DNA from: Glebionis coronaria
Taxonomy: Eukaryota > Streptophyta > Magnoliopsida > Asterales > Asteraceae
Length of the DNA stretch: 64,000 nt
Assembly (NCBI GenBank): GCA_025667525.1
Contig: CM046877.1
Location: forward strand, 261,799,706-261,863,705
Direction: 5' to 3'
Both the position numbers and the translations under genes were made by a program. Numbering within the stretch: position 1 is the first letter of the stretch; every line of letters begins with the position of its first letter. A model generated the notes under the pieces. That model did no database searches, had not been told where the DNA came from, and saw nothing but the letters and a program-made list of their open reading frames with translations. This document shows positions 50,515 to 62,627 of this stretch, piece by piece.

Positions 50515-53119
50515 TGTATCGGTCATCTTAAAAAGCTTAAAAAGCCTAAGATGGTTGAGTGAATACATTCTTGTAGAGGAGATCTTCCTGCTTTGGTCTT
50601 GTATCTTGGTCTTGATCTTGTTTGTAACAGCTTTTTCCTTCATGCTTTCGTGATCTTTATCTTGAGCCTTTATCATTTGACTTTGAGTGCTTCAGATCTT
50701 CATCTGTGCTCCTTGTAACTAAGATGACCTATTACATTCTTACATTCTTAGGTATCTTGATTATCGCCATCTTGTGCTCTTGTGACTTCTGAATCGACAT
50801 CGGTTGTACAGCTACGCCACCTTCTTGATATGCAGCAACATATATAGACACGGATGAAATGGCTTTGAACATTTCACCCTAACTCGGTAGCGTTTTACCT
50901 CCGGTCGGGAAGACCGTTAAACGGTATTAAATACCGTACCTGTGATCAGGTAGATTCGATTAAGAACCTCCTTGATAGGGTTTCCCGGCGGTAGTCGCCA
51001 GTTCTCTTTACTCGACCGTCTCAAAGCAGACTGTGAACGTAAAGAGTGAATCATAAGGATAAATTATCCGTCTGATTAGAGTCGTCAATTCAGATTTCCT
51101 GGAACAAGTTTGATTCTAAAAGAATCGCACCATTGTTGCTTTCCAGTTTGTCACAAGCTTGATTCATAGAGAATCTTGTGAGTTACCTACCGCAGTGCTG
51201 TTTGATGTTGACACTGGAAGGATTTCCATTCTTTACTGTGAACACTAATGAGTGTCACTCTGAATGTTCTGGCAAGATCACATGGATTTTGCGAAGAAAC
51301 CTGGAATCAAGTTTGAATCAATTAAGAATCGAAACTTAGTTGCTTTCCAGTTCTCACAAGTTTGATTCGTGTAGAATCGCACCAGTTACCTACCATGAGC
51401 TTGTTTAATGTTGGCTCAAGCAGGATTTCCATCTTCATTGTGAATCGTATCACTCAGATGTTCTGGCAATATCACAAGGATAATGCGTAGGACTCGATTG
51501 TGTCCTAATGAGATGATAGATAGATCTCGATTGGCTCTAGACTCAATAAGTGCATTTTGGTAATCGGAGGCTGGAGCAGACTGCCACCTTTTCAATATTA
51601 ACTGACTCGGAGTGAGAAAGTCAATAGATACGTGTTGATCTCCGTGACAATGAGAGAAGTTTCTTTTGAGAGAAACTCGAATGGCTGGGGAAGGGTTGTG
51701 CATCACATCACTGGGTCCATGACACTTGTCTTCAAAAGATGTGTTAACCCGGTTTCTACCTAAGTTGCACAGAATATTCAACTCCTTCAATGCTTACCAA
51801 TACGTCATCATTAGCACCTTGTTGTGATTGTTCTAGTGCTAACTTAAGTAATTGGTCCGCATTCAGCTTCATTTCACTCCATCTTTCCTAAGGACAACTA
51901 TTTCTAGCTATGGAATGTCCTTGGGTAGATCCCTCTGGTTCTGGTTGGATCATAGGACTTAGTTTCCTATCCTAAACCACCTTTTGACTCCATCGTTCCG
52001 TCGTGGATAGTAGGTTGTTTTGGGTAAAGATCGTAACCATAAAAACATTGAAAACCATTCAAAGTGCTTGATAAAAATCAACACTTTTAACACTTTGAAA
52101 GTTTTTTTTTCTTTTCGAAAAGCTCCCCCTACACACATGCATCGATATACGAAATAGTTTGCCATGTGAAGGAAAGAGTTGCACTTGAGTCTTTAAGATC
52201 ACATGTTGCGATATATTACATTTTAATCACATTTTCTCCCCTATCTCTAATATAGAAAACATCATATTAGAGATACCATATGATTAAAATATGACAATTT
52301 CTGAAAACCGATTGGGAGAGAAACATGTGTGCACGCATGAATCATGGAACTTTTTTAGTCGGGACGCTCCCCCTCAACAATATATGTGTGTCTTGAAACA
52401 AAATTTGACAAAATTTAGAAAAACGACACCATAAAATATGTTGAGGTACGGAGTTGAGATGCCTTTTCTAATATAATATATTACATTTGACAATTTCATA
52501 TCATTTTCGGAATGTGTTGGATACATAAAATATGACAATTTTAGGGATGTACCCAACAACATTAAAAGGCTTGATTTTAAAACGCTCCCCCTCAAAAAGT
52601 GATCAAAATAACATATGACATTTTGAGATAAAAACCTATTATGAGGAAGGGAGTGTTGAACACACAATTTTGAAAGATTTAGAAAAACCTTTTGAGAAAG
52701 TCTTGAAAAATTGTGTTCAACGTTTTTTAAAATAATCAGGATAGAAAACTTCTCTTCTATTGCTTAGGGAAAGCGCACTGAAACGTACACTCCCCTTTCG
52801 GGTCCGTTTTTCATGAGCTCAAAACTTTGATTGTTTTGTGACTAGCTCATGACCGAGAAAAATAAATTTCCCGTTATGAAGGATAAGTTATCATCCGTGA
52901 TAAACTTTCCTTAAGTTGAAGTTCGAGTTCTAAGCTGACATTTACTTAGAAATCGTTTTTCATGAACTTAAAAACTTTGAATGTTTTTATGAGAAGCTCA
53001 TGACCGAGAAATATGAATTTCTTGTTGAGAAGGATAAGTTATCGTCCGAGATAAACTTTCCTTAGTTGAGGTCCGAGTTCTAAGCTGTGATGCGCCTAGA
53101 AGTCATTATGAGAGAAAAA
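50515..53119 (-). other. C2 3' non-coding region, hairpin-dense
   Basis: No gene is supported. 50870-51490 aligns with 2880-3500 of C1 and keeps its stems with changed bases (for example ACGGTAT/ATACCGT at 50921-50937). Polypurine motifs are at 52122, 52366 and 52584. Two hairpin-array units at 52813-52962 and 52970-53108 repeat the A-B-C-D order seen in C1. The region between 51800 and 52740 is otherwise A+T-rich and featureless to me. Confidence 0.75.
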
Positions 53120-54484
53120 TCAAGCGACTTCATTTGCCAAAACCTCCAAGTCTTCGGGAGTCATATACTTCATACCAAGACGGCCAACGAGATACGCAAA
53201 CCTATCTTTCGATAGAGCTTTTGTAAACAAGTCTGCCAGCTGGTACTCAGTTCTGACAAAGTATAATTCCACGATGCCGCGTTCCACTTGTTCCTTGATG
53301 AAGTGATATCTGACATCGATGTGCTTGGTGCGAGAGTGCTGAACCGGATTGCAAGATATGGCTATGGCCGACTTTAAGTCACAATACATAGGTATTTTAT
53401 CAAAGTGGAAGCCATAATCCGTGAGTTGAGTTCTCATCCAGAGGACTTGAGCACAGCACGCGGATAGAGCCACATATTCTTCTTCAGCTGATGAGAGCGA
53501 AGTGCAATCCTGCTTCTTTGACGACCAGCTGACAAGCTTGTCTTCCCCTAGAAATTGTATGCTACCAGAAGTGCTTTTTCGACTATCAAGGCAACCTGCG
53601 TGATCAGAATCTGAAAAAGCTGTTAGATGAAAACCGGTTCCCTTCTGATACCAGAGTCCCATGTGAATGGTATTCTTAAGGTACCGAAAGATCCGTTTAA
53701 CCTCTTTGAGGTGCTTTTGAGTAGGTCTGGCTTGATAGCGTGCACAATAGCATGTGGCATGATGAATATCAGGCCTGCTGGCTGTAAGGTACATAAGTGA
53801 CCCGATCATACTGCGATATCGCGTTTGATCTACGGGATATGAGTACAAGTCAGCGTCTAGGGATGTGGTCGACAAGGGTGTACCAACGCGAGCACATGAG
53901 ATCATACCATGCTTTTTAAGTATCTCTTGAGCATACTTAGCTTGGTTAATGAAGATACCACGTGGGGATTGATGAATCTGGAGGCCTAAAAAGAATTTTA
54001 TCTCCCCCATCATTGACATTTCAAATCTGCTGTGCATTAATTTTTCAAAATGTTTTGAAAGTTTTGGGTTCGTAGAACCAAAAATAATATCATCAACATA
54101 AACTTGCACCAGCAGTATGTCATCCCCATATTTATTAATAAAAAGAGTAGGATCAATAGAACCTTTGGAGAATCCTTTCGAGACCAAGAAGTTGGATAGT
54201 TCTTCGTACCATGCCCTTGGAGCTTGTTTAAGTCCATATACAGCCTTCTTGAGACGATAGACTTTGTCAGGGTGATGAGGATCGATGAATCCTTCCGGCT
54301 GATTCACATACACTTCTTCCTTCAAATGACCGTTGAGAAAAGCAGTTTTAACGTCCATCTGAAAAACCGTGAAGCCCTTATGTGCAGCATAAGCAAGGAA
54401 TATCCTGACAGCTTCCAAACGAGCAACTGGAGCGAATGATTCATCGAAATCTATCCCTTCTTGTTGACGATACCCCTTAACCAC
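53120..54484 (-). CDS. C2 reverse transcriptase-RNase H frame
   Basis: An open 454-codon frame. RT reads [58 protein letters not shown] and the catalytic YVDD at about residues 129-132 (54089-54100). RNase H reads [28 protein letters not shown] and the LADLFTKAL end. Motifs and order are those of Ty1/copia. The RT N-terminus lies in another frame upstream (54500-54720), so a frameshift near 54470 breaks the polyprotein. Catalytic residues appear intact. It would copy element RNA inside the particle. Confidence 0.93.
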   Translation of the reverse strand: MVKGYRQQEGIDFDESFAPVARLEAVRIFLAYAAHKGFTVFQMDVKTAFLNGHLKEEVYVNQPEGFIDPHHPDKVYRLKKAVYGLKQAPRAWYEELSNFLVSKGFSKGSIDPTLFINKYGDDILLVQVYVDDIIFGSTNPKLSKHFEKLMHSRFEMSMMGEIKFFLGLQIHQSPRGIFINQAKYAQEILKKHGMISCARVGTPLSTTSLDADLYSYPVDQTRYRSMIGSLMYLTASRPDIHHATCYCARYQARPTQKHLKEVKRIFRYLKNTIHMGLWYQKGTGFHLTAFSDSDHAGCLDSRKSTSGSIQFLGEDKLVSWSSKKQDCTSLSSAEEEYVALSACCAQVLWMRTQLTDYGFHFDKIPMYCDLKSAIAISCNPVQHSRTKHIDVRYHFIKEQVERGIVELYFVRTEYQLADLFTKALSKDRFAYLVGRLGMKYMTPEDLEVLANEVA

Positions 54485-55431
54485 AAGACGAGATTTGTTT
54501 TTGATGATGGTTTGTTCTTCATCCAGTTTGTTTTTCCAGATCCATTGAAATATAAAGTTGACATTCCATAGGGTCGGTCAACAAGTTCCCAAACATTTAG
54601 GCGTTCAAACTGATGAATTTCGTCTCGCATTGATTCAATCCATGCATGATCAGTCATGGCTTGTTTGATGTTTGTAGGTACAGTTGAACTCACGGTGAGT
54701 GCATACATACACACATCGCCATCGGTTTCGAGTTGTCTGCGTGTTCGAACCGGTTGTGAAGGATTTCCAATGACTTGCTCCAATGGATGATCACGTGTCC
54801 AATGGTGAGTGGATGGATATGGTTGGTAGAATGTATGCATGTTGGACGGATCAACATGTTGAGTAGAAGACTCTCCGACTTCGTGTACCGGTGTACCGAA
54901 CGGATTGATAAATTCTTCATCATCAGGTTGTGCATCGACTGCTTGATTGTTGTTTCCTCCTTCAGCATTGACGGTTGGTGATGTTGGTTGTATGATAGTT
55001 TCTGGAGTTTGTTGAGTATCCAATGGAATATTCTCTTGAGCAACGGTTGCTGAAGTAGAGGCAGTTGTGTCTTGTGAACTTGGTTCGGGTTCATCAGCAG
55101 TATTGACAGCGGAATGCTTTGACACAACTTGATTGTTTCCATAGTAATATTCTTCAAACATTGGATCATATAAATCAACCAAATCATTCATATGTGTCGT
55201 ATCCGTCGATTCTGTTGTGGGAGTACGTTGTTGACATTCTTGCACGGGACGTACACTGTTGTGTGTAGGTGCCATTGCTGGACATTGAGGTGCGGGACTT
55301 GAGCTGTTGTGATCAAGTACCATTTGTGGCAATTCGTCAAAGTTCACATGAATTGTTTCGACAATAATCTTTGTTCTCTTGTTATAGACTCGATATCCTT
55401 TCGACAATGTAGCATACCCCACAAAATACAT
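54451..55431 (-). pseudogene. C2 integrase C-terminal tail, linker and RT N-terminus
   Basis: It starts with FVGYATLSKGYRVYN and VHVNF-like text, the end of the Copia integrase C-terminal domain. A long Pro/Gln/Thr/Ser-rich linker of about 200 residues follows, then VPTNIKQAMTDHAWIESM and [17 protein letters not shown], the first RT block. After that the frame becomes nonsense up to 54451 where the next RT frame opens. It overlaps the integrase frame by about 90 bases out of register, which marks another frameshift near 55400. Confidence 0.85.
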
Positions 55432-56357
55432 GCATCACCTTTTTCTTTCATCTTGTCGAGATTCTCACCGTCTTTAAGGATGTAGCATAAGGATCCAAAT
55501 ACGTGAAACAATTTGACAGTAGGTTTCCTGCCATTGATGATGTGGTAAGGTGTCTTTTCATGTCTAGGGATGACGAGAGAACGATTCTGAGTATAACAGG
55601 CAGTTGCAATTGCTTCAGCCCAGAAGAATAGCGGTAATTTTGAAGCAGAAAGCATTGTTCGAGCAGCCTCAACCAAAGTACGGTTCCGTCTTTCGACAAC
55701 GCCGTTTTGTTCAGGAGTTCGAGCAATAGACGTTTGATTTTCGATGCCTTCTTCTTGAAAGTAAGATTGCAAGTTCTTGTTCAAAAATTCAGTACCCCTA
55801 TCCGTTCTTACGGTTAAGACTTGAGCTTGAAGATTGTGTTGTATCATCTTGAGAAAGTTTTTGAGAACCTCTGGTGTTTCATCTTTGGACCTTAAGAAGA
55901 AAGTCCATGTGTATCTAGAGTAATCATCAACAATCACGAGAATATACTTTTTCCCGTTAATACTCTCTACACGCATGGGACCACATAAATCCATGTGTAG
56001 AAGTTCCAATCGTCCTTTTGAGCTTGGGGTAGTCTTTGTTTTGAAAGACTTTCGTTTTGCTTTCCCCAACTCACAAGAAGAACAAAGATGGTCTTTGACG
56101 AATTTCAACATAGGAAGACCGGTCACAATATCATTCTTCGAAAGCAAGTTGATGGTGTCAAAGTTGAGATGTGACAATCGTTGATGCCATAACCATGCTT
56201 GAGATGATGAAGCTTTAGCCATTAAGCAAATTGGATTTGTTGAAGATGTGTCTTGAAGAGTTACTGTGTAGAGATCAGAACCACGAGAACCTGTAAGAAG
56301 GTCATTCCCATCGTAGTCTCTAACATAGCAAGTAGATTTCCGAAAAGCCACTTCCAA
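55344..56357 (-). CDS. C2 integrase frame
   Basis: 337 codons open. The zinc segment reads LWHQRLSHLNFDTI and CSSCELGKAKRKSF (HHCC). The catalytic core has LLHMDLCGPM, VRTDRGTEFLN and PEQNGVVERRNRTLVE, which supply D, D and E. The GKKYILVIVDDYSRYTW block lies between the first and second. The C-terminal part reads VFGSLCYILKDGENLDKM before a frame change. The frame is in phase with the protease piece upstream, with a stop at 56403-56405 between them. It should have inserted cDNA into the genome; this copy is cut off from RT. Confidence 0.92.
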   Translation of the reverse strand: MEVAFRKSTCYVRDYDGNDLLTGSRGSDLYTVTLQDTSSTNPICLMAKASSSQAWLWHQRLSHLNFDTINLLSKNDIVTGLPMLKFVKDHLCSSCELGKAKRKSFKTKTTPSSKGRLELLHMDLCGPMRVESINGKKYILVIVDDYSRYTWTFFLRSKDETPEVLKNFLKMIQHNLQAQVLTVRTDRGTEFLNKNLQSYFQEEGIENQTSIARTPEQNGVVERRNRTLVEAARTMLSASKLPLFFWAEAIATACYTQNRSLVIPRHEKTPYHIINGRKPTVKLFHVFGSLCYILKDGENLDKMKEKGDACILWGMLHCRKDIESITREQRLLSKQFM

Positions 56358-56402
56358 ATCCGCATCACAAAATTGACCAACCGAGAATAAACTGTGATTC
56401 AG

Positions 56403-56630
56403 TCACTCGACGTAATAAACCCGTTTTATAGTGATATTCCCTTGAACTAAGTCTCCATATCCGAGTATCGGTGCAAATTGATCATTTCCAAATCGTACCG
56501 TACCCAGAAACTTCTCCACGAAGTTAATGAGAAGCTTGAGATTGCCCGTCATGTGCTTTGTGCACCTGGAGTCCATTATGAATAGGATGATTTCGACGAG
56601 CTGCAGAAGAATTAGACGACAATGTAGCAT
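56403..56630 (-). pseudogene. C2 aspartic protease
   Basis: The minus strand reads LFIMDSRCTKHMTGN, where Copia proteases normally have a DSG triplet: the aspartate is kept and the glycine is replaced by arginine through one base change (56562-56576 region). LGYGDLVQGNITIKRVYYV, the later half of the domain, follows to a stop at 56403. The frame differs from the Gag frame ending at 56524, which overlaps it. Confidence 0.82.
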
Positions 56631-58914
56631 TTGACAAATGGGAGCCCTTGATAGAAACGGGTTCCAAAATAGTAGTGGACCTAGATTCTAAAGGCAAGCT
56701 AACATTCATAGACCCAATTAGAATGGGGGTTGTCTTAGGTACCCATTTGTATCTGGGTGGTGTAAATCTTGAATACCCCCGTGTACATGTCCTAATCATG
56801 TTCTCATAAAGCTTCTTTAACCTGTTTTGTTTACGTAGAGTAGTGGATTCTAACGCACTTAGTTTCTTAAGTGGTTGCTCAGTGTATTGGTTCAAAGTTC
56901 TTGTGGGTTCACTAGTACTAGTGGGCATACGAATAGGCTTCCTAGTTCTAGTATTCACGCCATTATAATTAAAAGCACAAGCATCATGATTGAAAGTACG
57001 AACACATTTGCCACATTCAACACAAATAAATTCAACATTCGAGGTCTTAGCATTTAAACTGTCATTACATGCAGTTACAGACGTTTTATTCTTAGAAAAC
57101 TTAAAATTCCTACGGTGATCTTCTACTTCCTTCTTCTTCCCTTGACTAATGTTAGGCATGACTCTATCTTCAATTCTAGTGCTCTTAAGCTGTGGTCCGC
57201 TAACGCTAGTAGTGGGGTTTACTCCTGTAGAAGAAGACACACGTTGATTAGTTTTCCTAGTATTCTGAGGTAACTACGTTGTTCCAGTTTGAGTGGACCT
57301 AGTGTTCATCTTATACATTCCAGGTTCTATCACATTTGTGCTCTTATCATTTCCTATCTTAGGCAAAGTCTGTGGGGATTGTCCCAAAATAGATGATTTG
57401 GGGCATTTAACCGCATTCGGTTGACGAACGGCGGATGGTTTACCCAAAACAGACTTTCCTTTCATTTTCTCAATGAGTTTCTGTAACTCACTTATGGCTA
57501 TGTCCCTTTCTTTTAGCTGAGCTTTCAAATCATTTATTTCGAAAACTTTTTCATTTAGTAGACGAAACAAAGAAGCTGACATTTCTTGACACTTTTTATG
57601 ATTATGAGATTTTTCACCTTTTTGTAAAGCAAGTTCAAGAGAAATGGAGTGTTTCTCAAGTTGAGAAAAACTTTTCGAAAGTTTGCTGTATAACTGAATT
57701 TGTTTTGAAAGCTCTACTTCAAGATTGCGACATTTCGCGTCCGATTCTGACACAAGACATGCTACATGACAATATTTATCAAGATCGGTATACACACCAA
57801 GTATAGCATTCATATGGTCAGCATAAAAGTATTCCTTAGAAAGTTGATCAATTTCGTTAGAAAGTTGGTGTTCTTGTGTCTTTAATTTAGTTTGAAGAAA
57901 ATCAACTTCATCTTCAAGAGATTTAACATAACTTAAATCAGTTAACATTTCCTCAGTGAGAGCTGTATAAAACATTTCCACATTTTTTGAAAGATCATCA
58001 ATGGTTGGAACAATACATTGTTGAATGACGACTTCTACTTGTGGGTTAGGTTTAATATTCCAAATGGTATCCCTAGAAACTTTTTCATAGTCGACGAAAC
58101 CTTTGTACAAATTTAAAACCCCTTGTTTTATAAACTCAAATTGCTGAACACTTTTGCTTTTGTCATCCCATTTACGTTTGTCATCCAAAATTCGCTTTTC
58201 TAACAAAATTGATTGCTTTTTGAAACTCCTTTTTAAAGAAACTTTCTTTTATGGTTCATCACTTGGTGGTGGAACACTATTATACATCTTTTGTTCTTTT
58301 GAAAGTTCTTTTTGAGGGACAAACTTAATATGATTGTTAGAATCAGAAAGGTTTATTAAATCACTTAAGTTTGATCGACTTTCTTCTTGTTGACGAATGA
58401 TTTCGTCGCAGTATGGGGAAAGCATAAGAGCAAGATTATCAACATAACAACCGATATCATAAAGAGCAGGCTTGGTACTTTGAGCTTTCTTGAGATATTC
58501 AGGCTTGACAAAACTCGTTTTCATATTCCTATTGAGCATATTCATAATTTGAATAAACTGACCCGTTTTGTAAACAATGTTGTTTAACGTGTCGACTCTC
58601 TTTTCCAAAGCAAGAATTTTTTCAATATCCTTTTCTTCACGAGTTTTATAAAGCTCAGTTTGTTCTTTGTTAACCGACTCTAATTCAGTAATTTGGAGTT
58701 TACGTAGCAGCAGTTGTTCTTCAAGTTCCGATATCTTCTGTTTTGACATATGAATTTCGTGTGTTACTTCAGAACAATATTGTTCGTTGAGCACCTTACG
58801 TTCATATACCAAACCATTAGCTATTGCAACCCGTCGATCAGCTTCTTTTACATAATCACACTCTTTAAGCCTGTCTATCTCCTCGGCTAAGGATGTGTTG
58901 CTTGCTTCAAACAT
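56524..58914 (-). pseudogene. C2 Gag C-terminal half: coiled coil and basic region
   Basis: Three open pieces in one frame (58249-58914, 57274-58206, 56524-57240) are separated by single stops. The first two are rich in Leu, Glu, Lys and Gln with heptad-like spacing over more than 500 residues, predicting long coiled coil (SELEEQLLLRKLQITELES, FEINDLKAQLKERDIAISEL). The last is basic and Ser/Thr-rich with FICVECGKCVRTFNHDACAF. The same architecture is found in C1. This long extension after the zinc knuckle is something I associate with Asteraceae Copia elements. Function is unknown; a scaffold role in the particle is inference. Confidence 0.8.
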
Positions 58915-60604
58915 TTATTAGCCTCTTTGTTTTCCTCAATATCATGTTTTAAAGAATCAATAATAGACGCAAGCAAATCACGGTCCTCATCCGAGTCAAT
59001 ATCCTGAACAGCTTTTCCGTCATCATTACACATATGCTGTGAATCCGTAGAGATATTGCTATCCTCCGTGTCCATTACATATGTGTCATTGATGCTTTCG
59101 GGTTGCTCAGGATGACGTCGTTCATTAGCAAACACATTATAGTTATCATGTGATGGTACCTTTTCAAGTGGCTCAGAATCATAGATGGGTCCAGAAGTAT
59201 CTTCAGTCTCTGGGATCACTTCTTGAATCTTTGCCATGTACACATAATGTGCCTCTAACTCTTGATCATCGGCTTCATCATCAGTGTCATCACGCCAGTC
59301 AACTTCATCTGCTGTGAGTGGAATTCCTGTTTCTTCTTTCTTACACAGCAGCATCTTTTCCTTGTGATACCCTGAGTCCTTAACCCGTTTTGGCTTCTTG
59401 CATTCCCTAGCCATGTGCCCAAATCCCTTGCAGTTGAAGCATTGAATCCCAGTCTTTTGCACAACCGGAGTGCCTACAGTGTCTCTAGCCCCAACTTGAT
59501 TCGGCATCCTCTGATTATTATACCTAGCATCATGATCATACCGAGGTGCATGATCAAATTCCTTATATCTTGCATTGGATGATGATCTGAGGTTGTTGTT
59601 GGTAGGTTTGTAGATCTTCTTATAAGTTGTGGTGAGTAAAGACATGAGTTCTTCAATCTTCTTGTCCCTTGAAGTTTGTTCATCATCACTGTCTCCATCT
59701 GACTCGGTGTCATACTTTGGAGGTGGAGTGAGGACAATTGCTTTTGCTTTGTGTTTAGCAGCAGCTAGAGGTTTGGTGGATGAGCTTGATGACTTCGAGG
59801 AATGAGTAGGTGGTTGTTGACGAGGAACGGGTTTTGTTGAAGTAGCAGCCACAAAAGCAATAGAATTAGCAGACCGTTCTGCCTTTTCAGCCCTTAGTTC
59901 ATTCACTTCATTCTAATGTTGTTTCAAGATATCATAAAGTTTGTGATAGGAGATGGTCTTGATATCTTCCCTTTGTTTAACCAAAGTCACAAACCTTTTC
60001 CATTCCGGTTTGAGTTGAAGTAGAAACTGAACATTGCCATGATGGTTGGAGATGGTGCACTGATTTCTGACAAGCTCATTCATCATTTTGTATAATCTCG
60101 AGTAATATGAGTCAATGGATTCACCATCTTCAGATGTGAATTTTCCAAACTCCCAAAGTAGATTAGTCTCGAGATCTTGAACATTTATCGACTCACCTTG
60201 CTTCAATCGATGAATTGCATTCCACATTTCCATAGCATTGGGACATGCATCAACTGTGGAATAGATATCGTTATCAATTCCAGTGAGTATGAAGTTTACA
60301 GCATCAGCTTCAGCTTGGAGGAGTTTCTTTTTCTCAGCAGGACATGTGTCAAAATCCTCCATAGCGCGTATAGTTGATGAAGTACCATCCTCTGCCTGTG
60401 TGGTAATTGGTCTGAATTCAAAAACTGGAGGTGAATTCTCAAGGCAGTGACGAAGAGCAGTTCGGTTATCTTTTCCGTCGAGAAATCTGAGAAAACGAGA
60501 TCTCCATTGAACGTAGCAACCGGCAGTGAGCACAGGTGGATTACCGTTGCCACCTTGTTCCAAACGAATTTGATTAGCAGTTGCAATGTTGTGTTGTTAG
60601 ACAT
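58887..60604 (-). pseudogene. C2 Gag N-terminal half with zinc knuckle
   Basis: The ATG at 60602-60604 gives MSNNT, then a one-base shift within about 15 bases moves the frame. From there the Copia Gag domain is open (YVQWRSRFLRFLDGKDNR, AMEMWNAIHRLKQGESINVQ, SYYSRLYKMMNEL). A TAG at 59911-59913 is followed in the same frame by CFNCKGFGHMAREC (59400-59441), a CCHC RNA-binding knuckle, and an acidic stretch ending at 58887. The coiled-coil half continues in another frame. Start choice: this ATG has the MSNN start and no better one lies downstream. Confidence 0.88.
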
Positions 60605-61487
60605 GGTGAATACTTGTGAATGAATTGCAGATCTTAGTGGATTTGTTGTGATGAGGTGTGGTTAAAATTGAAATTCCGAAAATTCCAAAAAAAACATTTT
60701 TCTCAGTCCGACAATAAATTCCTCAGTCTGACAAAACGGTAAGCCGAAAAATTTTGTATCGCCAAATTTTGAATTTGAGTTAGAAATAGCCAAAAACTAA
60801 TAGGGAAAAAATTACTCAAACAAAATATCCATCGGAATGTCCATCGGAATAACCTTGTCGGAATGACCTTGATCGGAATACCCTTGTCGGAATGACCTTG
60901 ATCGGAATACCCTAATCGGAATGTCCTTGTCGGAATGCCAAATCGGAATGTCAAATCGGAATACCCTAATCGGAATGTCCTTGTCGGAATGCCAAATCGG
61001 AATGTCAAATCGGAATACCCTAATCGGAATGTCCTTGTCGGATTGCCAAATCGGAATGTCAAATCGGAATGACCAATCGGAATGTCCAAATTGGAATACT
61101 CAAATCGGAATGTCAAATCGGAATGACAAATAGGAATGTCCAAATTGGAATGACCAATCGGAATGTATAAACCCTATTCCGATTACACTGATCGGAATAA
61201 CTGTAAGCCCTTTTCTAATGACCTGATCGGAATAATTCCCACTTTTCTCGGACAAAACTCAACCAATTCGTGATTTTAAGCCAAAAAATGATCAAAACAC
61301 CCAAAAACTTTGTGTTTTTAGCCAAGGTGACAATACCAAATCTCTACCACAACTATGTAGAAGATTTGTATCAAGAAAAAAACCATAAAAACACAAGAAA
61401 TTTTTTTGGGACGTGATATATAGATCAAAATGACCACGAAAAATTAAGAACACACCACACGAATCTTCAATCACCTATCCACTATAG
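60605..61487 (-). other. C2 5' leader
   Basis: Between PBS and gag. Most of it is the tandem repeat at 60831-61200. 61200-61480 has no repeat or gene I can support. Frames here only translate the repeat. Confidence 0.7.
60831..61200. repeat. TCGGAAT-based tandem repeat in C2 leader
   Basis: Many 10- to 17-bp units each containing tcggaatg or tcggaata. A 54-bp higher-order unit beginning ataccctaatcgg occurs at 60907, 60961 and 61015. It shares its core word with the C1 leader arrays. Confidence 0.93.
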
Positions 61488-61500
61488 GCTCTGATACCAA
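61488..61500 (-). other. C2 primer binding site (tRNA-Met type)
   Basis: The element strand reads TGGTATCAGAGCC, one base inside the 5' LTR, a perfect 13-base match to the complement of initiator tRNA-Met as I know it. Confidence 0.92.
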
Positions 61501-61501
61501 A

Positions 61502-61868
61502 TGTTGTTCCCATTCAATCCATAACACAAGATTTAGAAGAGATATTTAGAGAGAGAAAGAGAAGAAAGTAGAGAGAGAAACAAGAGAGAATTTGGAAGGT
61601 TAATGTTTACTAGAGAGAGAAAGTAAAATGAACCAACACCCTCTTCCACATGTGGAAGAGGGTTATATATGCCACGGCTCTAGGGCCTTTGTGGGCTTCA
61701 TCTTGGGCCGGGCTTGGCTTTCACTTGGGCATATAGCCCTTAACAAAGACAATATTAGCTTAAAGTCTAAGCCCGGTTTTCCCGACTAACCTATTATAAT
61801 ACAAGACCTTTAACGTCTAAGATGACCTATTACATTCTTGTTCGACTGTATAAAATATAGGGCTAACA
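61502..61868 (-). repeat. C2 5' LTR
   Basis: 367 bp. TATATATG at 61664-61671 is the probable TATA box. In transcription direction it is followed at once by the 26-bp perfect palindrome at 61638-61663. Confidence 0.95.
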
Positions 61869-62372
61869 CACACGGAGGTTCCATAGCTCGGCTTCCAACC
61901 ATTTCATTTCATTCCTAGGACAATATTTCTTTAGGAAAATTCCCTTGAAATGTGCCCAAGGAGTAACATTAGCCGCTTCCAAACTTACATCTTTAACATG
62001 AATGTTCCACCATGTAAATGTACCATCAAAAAGAGTGCTAGAGCCAAACTTCACCATGTTGCTCTCGGGGACATTACTCACACTAAATTGAGATTCAAGT
62101 CTCTCAATCCAACGAGCAAGACCTACGGCACCTTCGGTACCATTAAAGGTATGAGTGAAGCATGATCGGAATTCTTTGTAACAACACACACGAGTATTAG
62201 TTACCAGGATTTGCACTCGATTGGTTTCTTCTTGAGTGCTTGGATTAGTCTCGGCGGTGGCAAGAACGGCGTCAACCCTATCGGCTATCATTTGGCTTAA
62301 GACCGATGGATCGATAGCAATGGGTGCCGCCGGATTTTGGTTGGCCCTATTCTTGCGGGTATTGGGTGCCAT
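61869..62372 (-). pseudogene. G3 Gag N-terminal part
   Basis: The ATG at 62370-62372 opens MAPNTRKNRANQNP; an upstream ATG at 62397-62399 in the same frame is less likely. Then comes the chromovirus Gag domain: YKEFRSCFTHTFNGTEGAVG, GTFTWWNIHVKDVSLEAA, KKYCPRNEMKWLEAELWNL. C2 interrupts after that and the domain continues at 50136 downwards in register with the CACAC duplication. The pieces up to the SINE (50040-50136) belong to the same domain. It would form the particle shell. Confidence 0.87.
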
Positions 62373-62627
62373 AGTCCTATAACCATAACGAAGAATCATG
62401 ACAAGGTTAGAATCACAAGTTCAAATGTTAGAGAGTACAAACATGACACAAGTATGATATCACAAACAAATGACGAAGAGGTTCACAAGTTATGTAATGC
62501 ACGAATAATTCATTCCGCGATTCAAATGAGTTCAAAGGAGTCAAATACATACTCTAGAAATTTAAAGGTTACAATACATAAATGGGAAATGGGAATGACG
62601 TGCAACATGGATCGACTAAGAATCACT

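Larger units (their letters stand above)
50137..61868 (-). mobile_element. C2: long Ty1/copia element with all domains
   Basis: LTRs of 367 bp at 50137-50503 and 61502-61868 with six substitutions by eye (1.6 percent), flanked by CACAC at 50132-50136 and 61869-61873. PBS at 61488-61500 and PPT at 50504-50514 place it on the minus strand. Gag, protease, integrase, RT and RNase H occur in Copia order. It interrupts G3 gag. The 2.6-kb 3' non-coding region and the 0.9-kb leader are unusually long for the lineage as I know it. Several stops and frameshifts make this copy defective. Confidence 0.95.

Noticed and set aside
60703..61143. 146-codon frame with a repeated peptide in the C2 leader, and its plus-strand counterpart at 60921-61133
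   Set aside because: Both are translations of the TCGGAAT tandem repeat upstream of gag; unit length sets the frame and no family is recognisable.
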